A DNA stretch of 64,000 bases from AV69 sp963742315 (GCA_963742315.1 CAVULE010000003.1:744001-808000); one strand, 5' to 3'; positions 1 through 10,069 are shown, numbered from the stretch's first letter. Made by a program: numbers and translations. The notes: generated by a model not told the origin, from the letters alone.

Positions 1-459
1 AGGATATCGATATGGTCGATCAACCCAAGGGGAATGGTGTTGAGGTCGACCGTATCACCGGCAAAGCCAACCGGCGCGAGACGGCGTCCGTCCTGCAAGA
101 CCAGAGTTTCCTTAGCGAGAATACCGCGCAGATTAATTTCCGCGCGCCCATCCCCGCCATTGGTGTTGTTTTCATTGATGGCCGACTCCGCGTACCGCAG
201 GCAACTTCTGAATAAAGTCCGTCATCGTGCGGACACCGAGTCGGGTGATGTCCTCCCTCCGATACGTATCGACCGGGTTCGGACCGACTTCTTCTGACGT
301 AGGAATGTTCGAACCAGTCACAATCACTTCCTCGATGGTGACGCCAGGCTGGCCAGTCGTCTGTGGCGTAGGCGCGAGCTCCTGCGCGAATGTCATGTGA
401 ACGGGACAAAAGCAGACTGCTATGATCACGAAACACCGACCGGTAGTGGGAAGCTTCAT
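1..459 (-). pseudogene. TonB-dependent receptor copy 1, 5' part, frameshifted and cut by window edge
   Basis: Start of an outer-membrane TonB-dependent receptor, a paralogue of the next gene. The first ~87 residues have a signal peptide ending near FAQ and the plug-domain start (EEVIVTGSNIP), and differ from the neighbour at only about a dozen positions. After KLPA the frame runs into a stop. Base-by-base comparison with the neighbour (39 versus 40 bases between AAGTTGCC and GAAAAC) shows one extra base near 181-200. Skipping it restores the plug sequence (SAINEN..., then INLRGILAKETLVLQDGRR) to the window edge. It is either a decaying duplicate or a sequencing error; the rest lies outside the window. 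Confidence 0.8.
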
Positions 460-592
460 TGTCAGGCATTACTGTAGGGTAATCACCTACAACAGCGCTA
501 ACAAATGTTCCTATCCGCAACAAGCGTCGTTTTGAAGATTCATCGGCAAACCAGGGTGACGGCTTGGGCCCGGATTTGACGGAGGAGAGCAC

Positions 593-646
593 TGTAGCCG
601 CGTCTCTGCGAGACGCGCGCGCACGGCTCATAGAGCCGTGGCTACA
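593..646. repeat. Three-way-junction palindromic repeat
   Basis: An outer stem TGTAGCC (593-599)/GGCTACA (640-646) encloses two hairpins: GCGTCTC/GAGACGC (600-616) and CACGGCTC/GAGCCGTG (622-640). It lies between the two receptor genes. Related but degenerate pieces (GGCAGCCTGCGCTCC) occur near 7052 and 40812. It resembles a dispersed intergenic palindromic element; function is unknown. Confidence 0.6.
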
Positions 647-703
647 AGATGTGTTCGGGGGAGATCGTCGATTAGTTGGAGGGAGCGGTGCTCGAACAGC
701 TCG

Positions 704-3700
704 CTAGAAGCGTTTCTTTAGCGCCGCATACCAGGTCCGCCCCTTAATATTGGCCGTCTGCTCGTCATAGCCGTTTTCGCCAGCGGCGGCGACGAATGGC
801 GGCGCTAAATCAAAAACGTTGTTCAGGCCAAGCGTGATCGTTGTGCCATTGAGCCATGCTCGCCATCCGCACGGATTGTACTCCGCGGTAGATACCGGCA
901 TGACGTTCTTGTCCTTACCGCCTTTCATCGTCGCGTTCTTGCCGCCATCCTTAGCGTAGCCAGCAACCTCGTTTTGCGCAGCGGACGCGGGGAAGTTGAA
1001 CGTGTAGTTCAGGATCCAGTCAACAGTAGTCCATTCACGGATCTTGCGACCCTGGCCGTCTCTGGTGAAATCCTTAATATCCCAGTACTGGCCGATGTAG
1101 TGCACGATAAAGCCGGTATCGAGTCCAGCCAGCCGTGAGCCCCCTGGTCCGTCATAGAACAAGCTCGCGTACCAGCGATTGTGCGTAAACGAACCACCGC
1201 CTGCATCTCCGAGGAAGCCGCCACCGAACTTGCCGACAACACTTTGTTCCGGTCCACCGACGACCGCCTGGAGCGCCACACGATCTATATAAGTGCCGTT
1301 AAACGTCCCGGTCAGTGTGCCCCAGTCACCGTGTCCCAGTCTCGAGGTGTCGAAGGAATAGGCTATCTCGTAATCCCAGCCCTCTTGTATAATCCGACCT
1401 AGGTTTTGTTCCGGAAGTCTGAGAAGGACAATCGGGCCGAACGGGTCATCCGGGCCGGTTGAGGGGCCGCGGAGCACCTGCCCCGGGAATTGGTCCTCGT
1501 GGTTCACAAGGAACTGTGGATCCAACTGCACTGTGACGGCGCGGAGATCGATGTGGTAGAAGTCGGCCTGTAGCGTCAGACCCTGAAGCGGGCTCCACCA
1601 TTTGCCGGGTGTAACGACAGCACCATAAGTCCATTCATAGGCCGTTTCTGGTTGCAGATTCGGATTACCGCTAAGATTCTCCGTGACATTGAATGAGGTA
1701 GCCGGACTCCGCGGATCAGATAATCCCTGTGCAAATTGCACCGTTACCCCGCGGAATAAATCGCTCAAGGTCGGAGCGTGATACGCTTCGCTATAGGTGG
1801 CGCGAATGGTCAGGGCCGAGTCGATCGGCTGCCAGCGCACGGAGAACTTTGGTCTTTCGGTGCCACCGAAATCACTGAAGTCGTCAAATCGCTCCTGGTA
1901 ATCTAACTCCAGGCTGTAGAGACCAGGAAGGTTCCAGGCAGGACTCGTAACCGGTAGACGAACCTCCCAATAGATGGACCAGACGTCCCGGATCCCATTG
2001 GTTGATGCAAAGCTGATACCGCCAAGGTTCTGACCGGACGAGGCGAGCGCGTCGGGCTGATCGCTGGCGCGTTCCGTACGATGTTCGCCGCCAACCGCGA
2101 ACGAGATCGGGTTGGCCGGGAGATTGAACAGATCGCCGAACAATTTCCAGTCCTCGAGCGTCAACGACGTCCTGCCGAGGTGAGTGGTGGTGACGAGTAT
2201 TTTGTCAATCACCGCGCGCGAGTTCTGGTTGAGGCCGAAGGGATTGAAGGCGGTTGCCGGATTGGTATCGAGCAATGCCTGACGCAAAGCATTGGTGTCG
2301 ACAACCCCGCCGTCGCGCTCCACCCGGCTATCTTCGTTATAACGGAATCCGGTTTCCCAGTTCCATGTCTTAAAGTAATCACCAAACTCACCCAAATTAC
2401 CTTTGAGGCCGCCGGTAAACTCGTAATTGTCCGTCGTGATCTTGATAGTGCGCGGTCCGGCTTCCAACGCACGGTATCTGACGAAGGTGGTGAACTGAGT
2501 CCCGGGCGGTGCAGCACTTGATTGAGTTTGCGGGAACCTCGGATCAAATCCTCCAGGCGATTTGTACTCCGCCACGGTGAATGGATTGAATGGGTTCTGA
2601 ATCGGTACGCTGATGCCATCCCCCGAGGGAGTGATCCCGAAGGGATTATCTTTGTCCGTCCATACATCAGGAGCAAATTGAAGCTGCGCCAGGGCGCTAT
2701 CCCAGAAAGTGCGCACATATTTGAAGTCGGCAAAAAGCTCCAGATATTGGTCGCAAATTTTGCGGTCGAGCGAGCCATAGAGATATTCGCGGTCGACCGC
2801 GGGGAGTGCCGGGGTTAGGGCCGCGAAGTTAAAGCCTCGTTGTTCCCGCGAAAGACTAAGAGGCGACACATATTGCGGGTCGCTCGCTACATTTGGGAAT
2901 GCGTGCGGGGTGGGTGTTAGCGCGCCACCATTCAAACCTGGCTGGTAAACAAAGCTGTTGCCCGGGCCCGAGGGGCCCACGCGTCCGGCGAATTCACCGC
3001 TACGGCCATCCTCGCCGCCAAATCGCGTGAAGTCCGCGTTACTAGAGATATCAGCGTCGCGCGAATAGATTGCGGCACGATTGTAAAACTCGGCGTAAAC
3101 TACAATGTCCGTTTTATCGTCTCCAGTTCCGGCGAGGAGATATCCCCTTTCTTCACCCGCGTCATTGGCAAAGCCGAGATTGGTGTTGCCATAGCTGGTG
3201 TAGATTTCGAGGCCACGGAACTTGTGGATCAACCAAACGTTGAACACACCGGCGACCGCGTCCGCTCCATAAATGGCCGAAGCGCCGTCCTTCAGGATGT
3301 CGATGTGGTCAATTAACCCGAGCGGAATGGTGTTGAGGTCGACCGTATCACCGGCAAAGCCAACCGGCGCCAGACGACGTCCGTCCTGCAAGACTAGCGT
3401 TTCTTTAGCGAGAATACCGCGCAGGTTAATTTCCACGCGCCCGTCACCGCCGTTGACGACGTTTTCATTGATTGCCGATCCAGTAGCGGCGGGCAACTTC
3501 TCGATAAGGTCAGTGGCGCTACGGACACCGAGTCGAGTGATATCCTCCCTGCGGTAGGTATCGACCGGGTTGGGACCGACTTCTTCTGAAGTCGGAATGT
3601 TCGAACCAGTAACAATGACTTCTTCGATGGTAACGCCAGGCTGGCCAGTCGTCTGTGGCGTAGGCGTGGGATCCTGCGCGAACGTCATGAAGACAGGACA

Positions 3701-3751
3701 AAAGCAGACCGCTGTGATCGCAAAGCACCGACCGGTAGCGGGAGGCTTCAT
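704..3751 (-). CDS. TonB-dependent outer-membrane receptor
   Basis: A 1015-residue receptor for energy-dependent uptake across the outer membrane; the substrate cannot be told from sequence. Visible are an N-terminal signal peptide (to FAQ, about residue 26), a plug domain at about 40-180 beginning EEVIVTGSNIP and containing LRGILAKETLVLQDGRRLAP, then a long C-terminal beta-barrel rich in aromatic strands, ending in the typical terminal Phe (ALKKRF). There is no obvious STN signalling domain. Length fits the large receptors of this family. A frameshifted paralogue follows downstream on the same strand, and the leader sequences of both copies are similar, so this is a tandem duplication of a whole unit. 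No TonB/ExbBD genes lie nearby. Confidence 0.9.
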   Translation of the reverse strand: MKPPATGRCFAITAVCFCPVFMTFAQDPTPTPQTTGQPGVTIEEVIVTGSNIPTSEEVGPNPVDTYRREDITRLGVRSATDLIEKLPAATGSAINENVVNGGDGRVEINLRGILAKETLVLQDGRRLAPVGFAGDTVDLNTIPLGLIDHIDILKDGASAIYGADAVAGVFNVWLIHKFRGLEIYTSYGNTNLGFANDAGEERGYLLAGTGDDKTDIVVYAEFYNRAAIYSRDADISSNADFTRFGGEDGRSGEFAGRVGPSGPGNSFVYQPGLNGGALTPTPHAFPNVASDPQYVSPLSLSREQRGFNFAALTPALPAVDREYLYGSLDRKICDQYLELFADFKYVRTFWDSALAQLQFAPDVWTDKDNPFGITPSGDGISVPIQNPFNPFTVAEYKSPGGFDPRFPQTQSSAAPPGTQFTTFVRYRALEAGPRTIKITTDNYEFTGGLKGNLGEFGDYFKTWNWETGFRYNEDSRVERDGGVVDTNALRQALLDTNPATAFNPFGLNQNSRAVIDKILVTTTHLGRTSLTLEDWKLFGDLFNLPANPISFAVGGEHRTERASDQPDALASSGQNLGGISFASTNGIRDVWSIYWEVRLPVTSPAWNLPGLYSLELDYQERFDDFSDFGGTERPKFSVRWQPIDSALTIRATYSEAYHAPTLSDLFRGVTVQFAQGLSDPRSPATSFNVTENLSGNPNLQPETAYEWTYGAVVTPGKWWSPLQGLTLQADFYHIDLRAVTVQLDPQFLVNHEDQFPGQVLRGPSTGPDDPFGPIVLLRLPEQNLGRIIQEGWDYEIAYSFDTSRLGHGDWGTLTGTFNGTYIDRVALQAVVGGPEQSVVGKFGGGFLGDAGGGSFTHNRWYASLFYDGPGGSRLAGLDTGFIVHYIGQYWDIKDFTRDGQGRKIREWTTVDWILNYTFNFPASAAQNEVAGYAKDGGKNATMKGGKDKNVMPVSTAEYNPCGWRAWLNGTTITLGLNNVFDLAPPFVAAAGENGYDEQTANIKGRTWYAALKKRF

Positions 3752-4287
3752 TGTCGGGATTCCTATAAGGAATTCCCTACGTTACATGTAACAAATCTTC
3801 CTACGCGCAACAAGCGTCGTTTTGAAAATTCATCGACTAACTAGGGTAATTTTTGTCATGTTCGCCCCGGCGAATCCGTCCTGTGGCGGATCGAGCGTAG
3901 TCGAGACATCTCTGACTATTTTTTTTGTAAAAATCGAATAGCTAGAGATTCCTCCGCTGCGGTCGGAATGACAAAATGAACGAACCTATTTCGACGGATC
4001 GTAGCCGTCTTTTTCTTTGACTTGGCCTCGGCGTGGCGCGGGATGATTGCCAGAGCTCGGCTTTCTCGGGATTCGGTTGACTGTTGAAGCGTTCCATCTG
4101 CCGATGGGCGTTTAGGTTTTCGGGCGAGATCGTCGATCAGTTGGAGGGAACAGTCCTCCTAACAAGTCTAATTAATAGAGTAACAGCTTGTAGTTTATAC
4201 GGCCAATACCTTACTGAGCCGTATGTAGGATATCACCCGACAAATTCCGTAGTCGGTAGGCAAATGTTCGACTGGTGTTTCTAGCTT
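3752..4287. other. Intergenic region, duplicated leader and palindromic repeat
   Basis: No gene seen. Bases about 3752-3835 resemble 460-530 upstream of the other receptor copy (shared CGCAACAAGCGTCGTTTTGA), and GAGATCGTCGAT-AGTTGGAGGGA is shared between about 4125 and 662, so the duplicated unit includes the leader. About 3885-3973 is an imperfect palindrome (arms GAGCGTAGTCGAGACATCTCT-like and AGAGATTCCTCCGCTGCGGTC-like), a dispersed-repeat type. Confidence 0.55.
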
Positions 4288-6789
4288 CTAGTGAGTCGGG
4301 CTCGTCGCAGCGTTAGGCGGAAGCGCGACTTGATCTGGAGCTGGAAAGAGGTTGAGCAATTCCGGCGGATTCGCCCGGGCATCCTGTAATTGGCCATCGA
4401 AATAAACGTGGACAGTGAATCCGCCATAGCGTCGTCCCTCAGGCGAAGCGACTTGGGTCTTGGGACGCACATAAGTTGCGGCAAGAAATTTCGGACTGGG
4501 ATCGGTCCAGTCACGGTCGCGCGTCAACCAATCGTAAGCAGTCCGCGCATCAGTAGGCTTCATTTTACCATCTTTCGTTAGGTCGTAGAAGGAGACTGCT
4601 AATCTGACGACGTGACCATTTTGAGTATTCGGTCGCGGCTTTACTCCAATCCTAAGGGAGAGGTGAGTTTGGGCACTCTGGTCTTTGATCTCTGATACAC
4701 TCGTCTCGGTAATAGACACGCTCGAGTTATGGGGAACGCCGATCCGCCGCAAGAGGTTCGGGAAACGTTTGTCGGGACGAAGCGGACGAAATTCAGGAAG
4801 GAACGCGATCCACTGTAGTATTCCCGAGTGTTCAGTAGCAGCGAGCTCCAGCCAGCGAAAAGCTTCTTCTTTGTCGCCTAACCCGACGTAGATTGCGGCG
4901 ATGATCTGGGCTGAGACATATCGTGTCTGCCTTTCTTGCACGAGCTGATCGAGAATTTTCCGGGCCTCGATTTGCCGGCCCATCCGCGCGTAAGTAATGG
5001 CTAGCCCGCTACTCGGGAGGTGAGTCTCTTCCTGAGCTTTGGTATAGAGCTCAATCGCTTCCGCAAAATTGCCCTTCTCGCGATAAGCCGCAGCAAGTGT
5101 CGAATCCAAGTAGAAGTAATGGGGATCAAGCAGCTGCGTCCGCTGGCCCTCGACGATGGCGTCATCGAGCCGGTTTTCGGCAAGGTACGCGGCAGTGGCG
5201 ACGTAGCTAATGATCGGCGAAACCGGATCTAATTGTTCCGCTTTCAGCACAAGCTCGAGCCCTTCTTTCACGTCACCGCGGAAGAGCGGCAACAGGGCCA
5301 GGAAAAAATTTACTGGCGCCGAATTAGGGTCTATTTGTAACGCTCGCTCCAGCTCCGCTTCCTCGCCCGGAAGATCCCAATTCAGGATTCGTTTTGCTTC
5401 GCCCAGATAGCAATGTGCTTCTGCATCTTTCTCGTCGAGCTCAATCGCCTTCAAGGCGGCTGCTCTCGATGCCGGATATGCCTCGAGCGGTTTTACGTAC
5501 ACGTCCGCCAGGTAAAACCAAATTTTTGCAATCCCGGTCCAGGCGCGGGATAATTTCGGATCTTTCTCAAGCGCGCGCTGAAAAAAAGTGAGCCCTTCCC
5601 GCAAATCCTTCTCGCTGCCTTTGTTCGAGAGATAGAGACCTTGCAGATAAAGATCATACGCTTCGGTGTTTCGTTCCTCACGAACTGGAGCCGAAATGGC
5701 GAGCTTGAGTTTGAGCGCGTCAACTACTGCACGAGTAATTTCATCCTGGAGCGCAAATACTCCTTGCAGCTCGCGTTCGTAAGTCTCCGACCAAAGCGGA
5801 GAACCACTGCGCGCATTAATCAACTGCGTGGTTATTCGAAGGCGATTACCCTCGCGCCGCACACTTCCTTCAAGCACGTTTTCGACGTTCAGCTTTTTCC
5901 CAACCTCGCTCACGTCCGCGCTTTTCCCTTTGAATGAAAACGACGAGGTGCGGGCAACGACGCGCAATCCCTCGACCTTTGCCAGAGCGTCGAGAATCTC
6001 TTCGCTCATGCCGTCGCAGAAATATTCCTGGTCTTTCGTCTGACTCAGATCCACGAAAGGAAGCACCGCGATGGATTTCTCTGGACCTCCCGCGCCGAGT
6101 TTAGTTGATTTCGCGCGTTGAAGTCCGAAAAGCGCAGCGCCAGCGATCAGGATCCCCAACGCCAACACGGCGAATAAGACACGAACTTTTGCTCGGCGAG
6201 CAGCCTTCCTCTTTCCCTCGGCAATTTTTTTCGGAATGGCCGCGTTGCCTACGCTCTCGGTGTAAAGATTGACGACGTCCAACCTGACGCCGTGCTTAAC
6301 CTCGACTTCACCAAGATCATGCAGCTGTGGTTGCCATCTGCCGAATTGACCGAGGTCATCGGCCACACGTCCTGAGAGCAGGATGTGACCGGCATCGCCA
6401 CAGTCCATCACCCGCCGCGCGGTGTTGATTCCTGCTCCGGCAATATTGGACCGCTCATTAACGTCAGCCAGCTTATCGACCGGGCCGCTATGAATACCCA
6501 TGCGAAGCTGAAGACGTGGTGATTGGCGGATTGCTTCGCTTAGTTGCAGCGCGCAACGCACGGGCGCATCTGGGCTGGTAAAGAAAGCCAACGCCATTCC
6601 GTCGCCAGTCGCGATCCGGATCAATTTTCCAGCCGCTTCCGCGGTGCGGAATTCCTCGGTGCCGTGCACCTGTTCGTTAAGCAGTTTTATCAGCTCAGTC
6701 TGCTGATCAATGAGCAGCTTCGAATAAGCGACGATGTCGATGAAGAGAACGTGTGCGATCTCGAGGTGAGAATCGGTAGGTGCCGACAT
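4288..6789 (-). CDS. Class III adenylate/guanylate cyclase with TolB-like and TPR domains
   Basis: An 833-residue signalling protein. The N-terminal ~170 residues are a class III nucleotide cyclase domain: first metal Asp in FIDIVAYS (D18), second in ATGDGMAL, and the Asn/Arg pair in AGINTARRV, so it looks catalytically competent. A transmembrane helix (VLALGILIAGAALFG) follows, then a TolB-like region (SIAVLPFVDLS ... EGSVRREGNRLRITTQL) and TPR repeats. The tail of about 130 residues (VHVYFDGQLQDARANPPELL) is not recognised. The open frame extends 18 codons upstream to a GTG; I chose the internal ATG because the cyclase fold starts directly after it. Topology suggests a cytoplasmic cyclase and a periplasmic TPR sensor. 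The domain order matches soil-bacterial cyclase/TPR regulators; the stimulus is unknown. Confidence 0.85.
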   Translation of the reverse strand: MSAPTDSHLEIAHVLFIDIVAYSKLLIDQQTELIKLLNEQVHGTEEFRTAEAAGKLIRIATGDGMALAFFTSPDAPVRCALQLSEAIRQSPRLQLRMGIHSGPVDKLADVNERSNIAGAGINTARRVMDCGDAGHILLSGRVADDLGQFGRWQPQLHDLGEVEVKHGVRLDVVNLYTESVGNAAIPKKIAEGKRKAARRAKVRVLFAVLALGILIAGAALFGLQRAKSTKLGAGGPEKSIAVLPFVDLSQTKDQEYFCDGMSEEILDALAKVEGLRVVARTSSFSFKGKSADVSEVGKKLNVENVLEGSVRREGNRLRITTQLINARSGSPLWSETYERELQGVFALQDEITRAVVDALKLKLAISAPVREERNTEAYDLYLQGLYLSNKGSEKDLREGLTFFQRALEKDPKLSRAWTGIAKIWFYLADVYVKPLEAYPASRAAALKAIELDEKDAEAHCYLGEAKRILNWDLPGEEAELERALQIDPNSAPVNFFLALLPLFRGDVKEGLELVLKAEQLDPVSPIISYVATAAYLAENRLDDAIVEGQRTQLLDPHYFYLDSTLAAAYREKGNFAEAIELYTKAQEETHLPSSGLAITYARMGRQIEARKILDQLVQERQTRYVSAQIIAAIYVGLGDKEEAFRWLELAATEHSGILQWIAFLPEFRPLRPDKRFPNLLRRIGVPHNSSVSITETSVSEIKDQSAQTHLSLRIGVKPRPNTQNGHVVRLAVSFYDLTKDGKMKPTDARTAYDWLTRDRDWTDPSPKFLAATYVRPKTQVASPEGRRYGGFTVHVYFDGQLQDARANPPELLNLFPAPDQVALPPNAATSPTH

Positions 6790-7100
6790 ACGGCGCGCTC
6801 TTTCGCTACGCGCTACGACAATCATCTCATTCAACCGGCGCACGTCGAGTCCAAAGCTCCGGACGATTAGATTTCAATCGCGGATTGCGCGGATTCCATG
6901 GATCGGGGGAGCGCACGCGGCTCGCGTGTTGGTTTCGGCGTCCCGCCGAAACAAGCTTTCTGAAAACGGAAATCACAAAACTGATTCAATGAATTAGAAA
7001 AGTTCGCGATGGCGCGGACGCCATCGCCAGACACGCGAGACGCGTGCGCTACCCGGCAGCCTGCGCTCCTCGGACACTGAGAATTCAGCTGTGAGATCGA
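6790..7100. other. Intergenic region without recognised gene
   Basis: About 310 bases between two minus-strand genes. It contains short GC-rich inverted repeats (near 7007-7070, including GGCAGCCTGCGCTCC, which recurs near 40812). I see no coding signal. Confidence 0.5.
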
Positions 7101-8796
7101 CTATCTACCGCTGACCTTCGGTAGATCGTCGCTCGCGCCCAGATATTCCCAACGCTGCAACGCGATGGGAACGTTGCCGTTTTTCCAGACAAAATCGTGG
7201 AAAGCACGGAGATTAAACTTCTCGCCCTCTTTCAGGCGGGCTTCGGCCAGTAACTGCATGATCTGAAGCTTGCCGATTTGATACGTCAGCGCCTGGCCAG
7301 GGCCGGTAGAAAACGCGATTGCTTCCTGGCGCGCGGTTGCCGCGTCCATCGGGACTTTTTGTTCGAGATACTTGGCGGCTTCTTCTAACGAGAATTGGCC
7401 AAGCGCTAGTTTTACATCCACTTCCACCCGGAGCGCGCGCAGCCGCATGAAATTGTAAATAATCTCGCGCGTATGCGGGCTGTCATCGAACAAACCATTC
7501 TGGAGCATCATCTCCTCGGCGTAAAAACCGATCCCTTCGTTCGCCCCGGAATCGTAATAATGCCGCCGGATCGGATCTTCGTGTTTCCAGGAAAGGCAAA
7601 GCTGGAAATAATGTCCCGGAATTCCTTCGTGAACAATGATCGGCCGCGGATCTTGCGCGGTAGCGCGCCAGAAATAACCAAGATTCCCGGAAGGCTCGCT
7701 CACGTAGCGAACGCAATTCTCATGCAATCGCGAAGGTGAAGTGAAGTCGTCGTTTTCGCTAAAGCCAAGAACGCGCAAATATTCCGGGATCGGTCGCAGA
7801 GTGTAATGCTGCAACCAACGGGGCACGGTGAGAATGCCGTGTTTGTCGAGGAACTCGCGAATCTGCATTTCCTTGGCGGCGGCATCTTTTATCCAGGTAT
7901 CAGTATCTTTCGCGAGTTGAAGTGGCGGGACATTTTTGTTGCGTTCTTTCTCATAGCTTTCAAATGCGACCGCCCGGTTCCATTCCTGTTGTCCCATTGC
8001 CAAAATTTGTTCCGGCGAATAACGGGTAGAGGGCGACGTTTTTGAGAAAGAAGACAAAGGCGTCACGCCCGAGCGCTGTTTCTTTTGGCGACGATGGCAA
8101 TCGCTCTTGCAGATTTGCTCGAAAATGTTCCAACGCATCGGCCGCGCGATCGCTTGCCCCATTCAATTCCTCCTCGCTGAGCGTGGTTATGGGACGTAAC
8201 GCCGTCGCCATTTTCTGCAGTCGTTCCCGCACACCCTCGAGCGCTTGCATCGCCACGGTCATGAACGGCCCCGGCGCTTTGTCGAGATTTTCGGAACCTT
8301 GCTGCAGGATCGACGGAACGTTGTCGATACGGGTCAAGATTTCACGGCTGCGTGCTTCGTCGTATGGTCCGGGCACGGTCAGCGCCTCCACAATCGGGGT
8401 AAGAGTTTGTTCGATGTAAAAATTCGGATCGCGTTTCCAGCGGGGATTCACCTCCAATTCCCAGTGCACTCGCGACAAAGCCGAACCGATTAGCCGGTAA
8501 TCAACCTGCCGTGGGACCGGCCAACCGCTGGCGTCGATTTTTTGGTAACGTTCGTCGAAATCTTTTAGATCGCGGCCACGCTTGTCGATTGCGGCCGCCG
8601 ACCAATCTCGCACTCCGCCGGGACGCTCGAGCCGGTTGACGTCATCGCCCGTAAAAGGCGCATACTTTGCGCGCCAACTCCAAAAATCGTTAGCAAGCTT
8701 ATCGAGCGTATCGCTTGTTGAAGCCGCGGGCTCGGTCTGCCCGCGAATGCCGCATGTTAAGAGCAGCAGAAGAAGAACCACGAATTTTTGGATCAT
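7101..8796 (-). pseudogene. DUF885 family metallopeptidase-like protein, split by a +1 frameshift
   Basis: Two overlapping frames together make one DUF885 protein of roughly 560 residues. The first half (from 8796, MIQKFVVLLLLLL signal peptide) runs to ...FLKNVALYP; the second continues YSPEQILAMGQQEW... and holds the family motif HEGIPGH (HExxPGH, zinc-peptidase-like), ending at 7101. The switch is near 8030, where one extra base separates CCG from TATTCGCCG. The open frame could begin at a TTG at 8832, overlapping the stop of the upstream glycosidase by 3 bases, so the two genes are probably cotranscribed. Both halves are well conserved and show no other stop, so this may be a recent mutation or an assembly error. 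Confidence 0.8.
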
Positions 8797-8828
8797 CCGT
8801 GCCGATTTGTCGGAAACTTGTTTCGTTG

Positions 8829-9956
8829 TCAACCGCCGGTGCTGTTTCTTAACAGAGGCGCCTCTTGAATTTTGTCGGAAGAGCGAGCCAATGCTTCGCG
8901 AAAAACGCGCGTTAGATTGTCGTCGTGCCAGATGATCATGTCCGTGTCGTTTTTCTTGTGATCATCGTTTTGCCAGCCCTCATTCCACCAGCAAAAGCCC
9001 ATAATTGCGGGCCATTTTCCCGAAAAAATGTCTGCCAGAGCATCGCGGGCCCATTCCGCGGCGTCGCAATGTTTGTTGTGCAAATCACAACCAAACTCCG
9101 CGATGATGATCGGCTTTCCCGGCGCGATTTTGAGCAAACGAGGATATGCCTCGCGCATCTTGAATGCGAAACTCTCCGTCCCATCTTCCATTCTCGGCGT
9201 GGTCGGGCCATAGGCACTCAGCGCCACCCAATCGCAATACTTTTCGCCCGGGAAATAATTCTCGAAGGCGTTCCACTTTTGCTCCGGCTCATCCAGCCAG
9301 TTGACATGCCAGACCCACTGCAAATTGTCCGCGCCTTCCGCCGCCATCAGATCAACGATGTGCCGATAGGCAGTAACGTATTTCGCTGGTCCAACTTTCG
9401 GGCCACCATTCCATTTGCCATTCCAGCTGAACCATTTCCCGTTCGGCTCCGTTCCCCATTCAATTAGGATTGGCCCACCGAAATCTTTCGCGGCGCGCGC
9501 CCAAGCGCGTAGATCTTGGTCAAAATTCCCCGCGACGATTTTATCGAGCGTAAAGACTTTCTCGGCATGCAGTTGATCGACATCGGACCGCAACATCAGT
9601 CGCAAGTAAGGGATTTTCCCAAGATCCCGAATCCAGGAACAAATCGCGGCCGGAAACTTGCGCGATTCGAACCAGTTATCAGAAAAGTAAATCCAGGTGG
9701 TTTTTGCGCCGACTGTTTTCTCGTAGTGATCAACATCTTGCGGCAAGACATCGTGCTCGGTGGGATCGTGGGTATCGGTGCCGACGCCGTCGTAATAAAA
9801 TCCTTGATAAAACTTTCCCGACGGCGGAGGCGCGACGGGACCGGCGAGAGCTGTAACTACTGCCAACGTCATCCCGAGCGCAGCGAAGCAAAGTCGAGGG
9901 ATCCCGCCGCGCCACGAAATGCTACCACAGCGTAAAGTCTCGCCATCGCTCAGCAT
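8829..9956 (-). CDS. GH26-like glycoside hydrolase (putative beta-mannanase type)
   Basis: A 375-residue exported protein. The body resembles glycoside hydrolase family 26: an acid/base Glu in LIEWGTEPNGKWFSW and a nucleophile Glu in PIIIAEFGCD near the C-terminus, in a TIM-barrel-like pattern rich in Trp. GH26 enzymes cut beta-mannans or related beta-glycans; the substrate here is inferred. The first 28 residues (with RLCFAALGMT) read through a dispersed repeat whose DNA spans about 9866-9935, so the true start could be the ATG at 9872 (MTLAVVTALAG, a minimal signal peptide). Its stop overlaps the possible TTG start of the DUF885 gene, suggesting an operon. Confidence 0.7.
   Translation of the reverse strand: MLSDGETLRCGSISWRGGIPRLCFAALGMTLAVVTALAGPVAPPPSGKFYQGFYYDGVGTDTHDPTEHDVLPQDVDHYEKTVGAKTTWIYFSDNWFESRKFPAAICSWIRDLGKIPYLRLMLRSDVDQLHAEKVFTLDKIVAGNFDQDLRAWARAAKDFGGPILIEWGTEPNGKWFSWNGKWNGGPKVGPAKYVTAYRHIVDLMAAEGADNLQWVWHVNWLDEPEQKWNAFENYFPGEKYCDWVALSAYGPTTPRMEDGTESFAFKMREAYPRLLKIAPGKPIIIAEFGCDLHNKHCDAAEWARDALADIFSGKWPAIMGFCWWNEGWQNDDHKKNDTDMIIWHDDNLTRVFREALARSSDKIQEAPLLRNSTGG
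9866..9935. repeat. Dispersed repeat overlapping the 5' end of the glycosidase gene
   Basis: CGTCATCCCGAGCGCAGCGA begins the element, the same opening as the 62141 and 62576 repeats (GTCATCCCGAGCGCA...). Read on the minus strand it encodes RLCFAALGMT, the usual translation of such elements. It forms part of the predicted signal sequence of the gene that it overlaps. Confidence 0.5.
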
Positions 9957-10069
9957 GACCGCACTGTAGCGGCAGTCTATCGTTGCCGAAACTGATACTG
10001 GAACGGGGGTAATCCGCCTCCGTCCCCTACCGCGAGTAGACCGCCGCTCCAGATTGCTCGGAATGAATG

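Noticed and set aside
20..631. 203-residue minus-strand open frame
   Set aside because: It is a shadow frame of the receptor copy and its leader; the receptor plug is encoded in another frame.
1755..1781. GGAATA followed by 16 bases inside the receptor gene, and similar at 22143, 40528, 57784 and 61382
   Set aside because: None is followed by GT at the right distance and nearly all lie within coding sequence.
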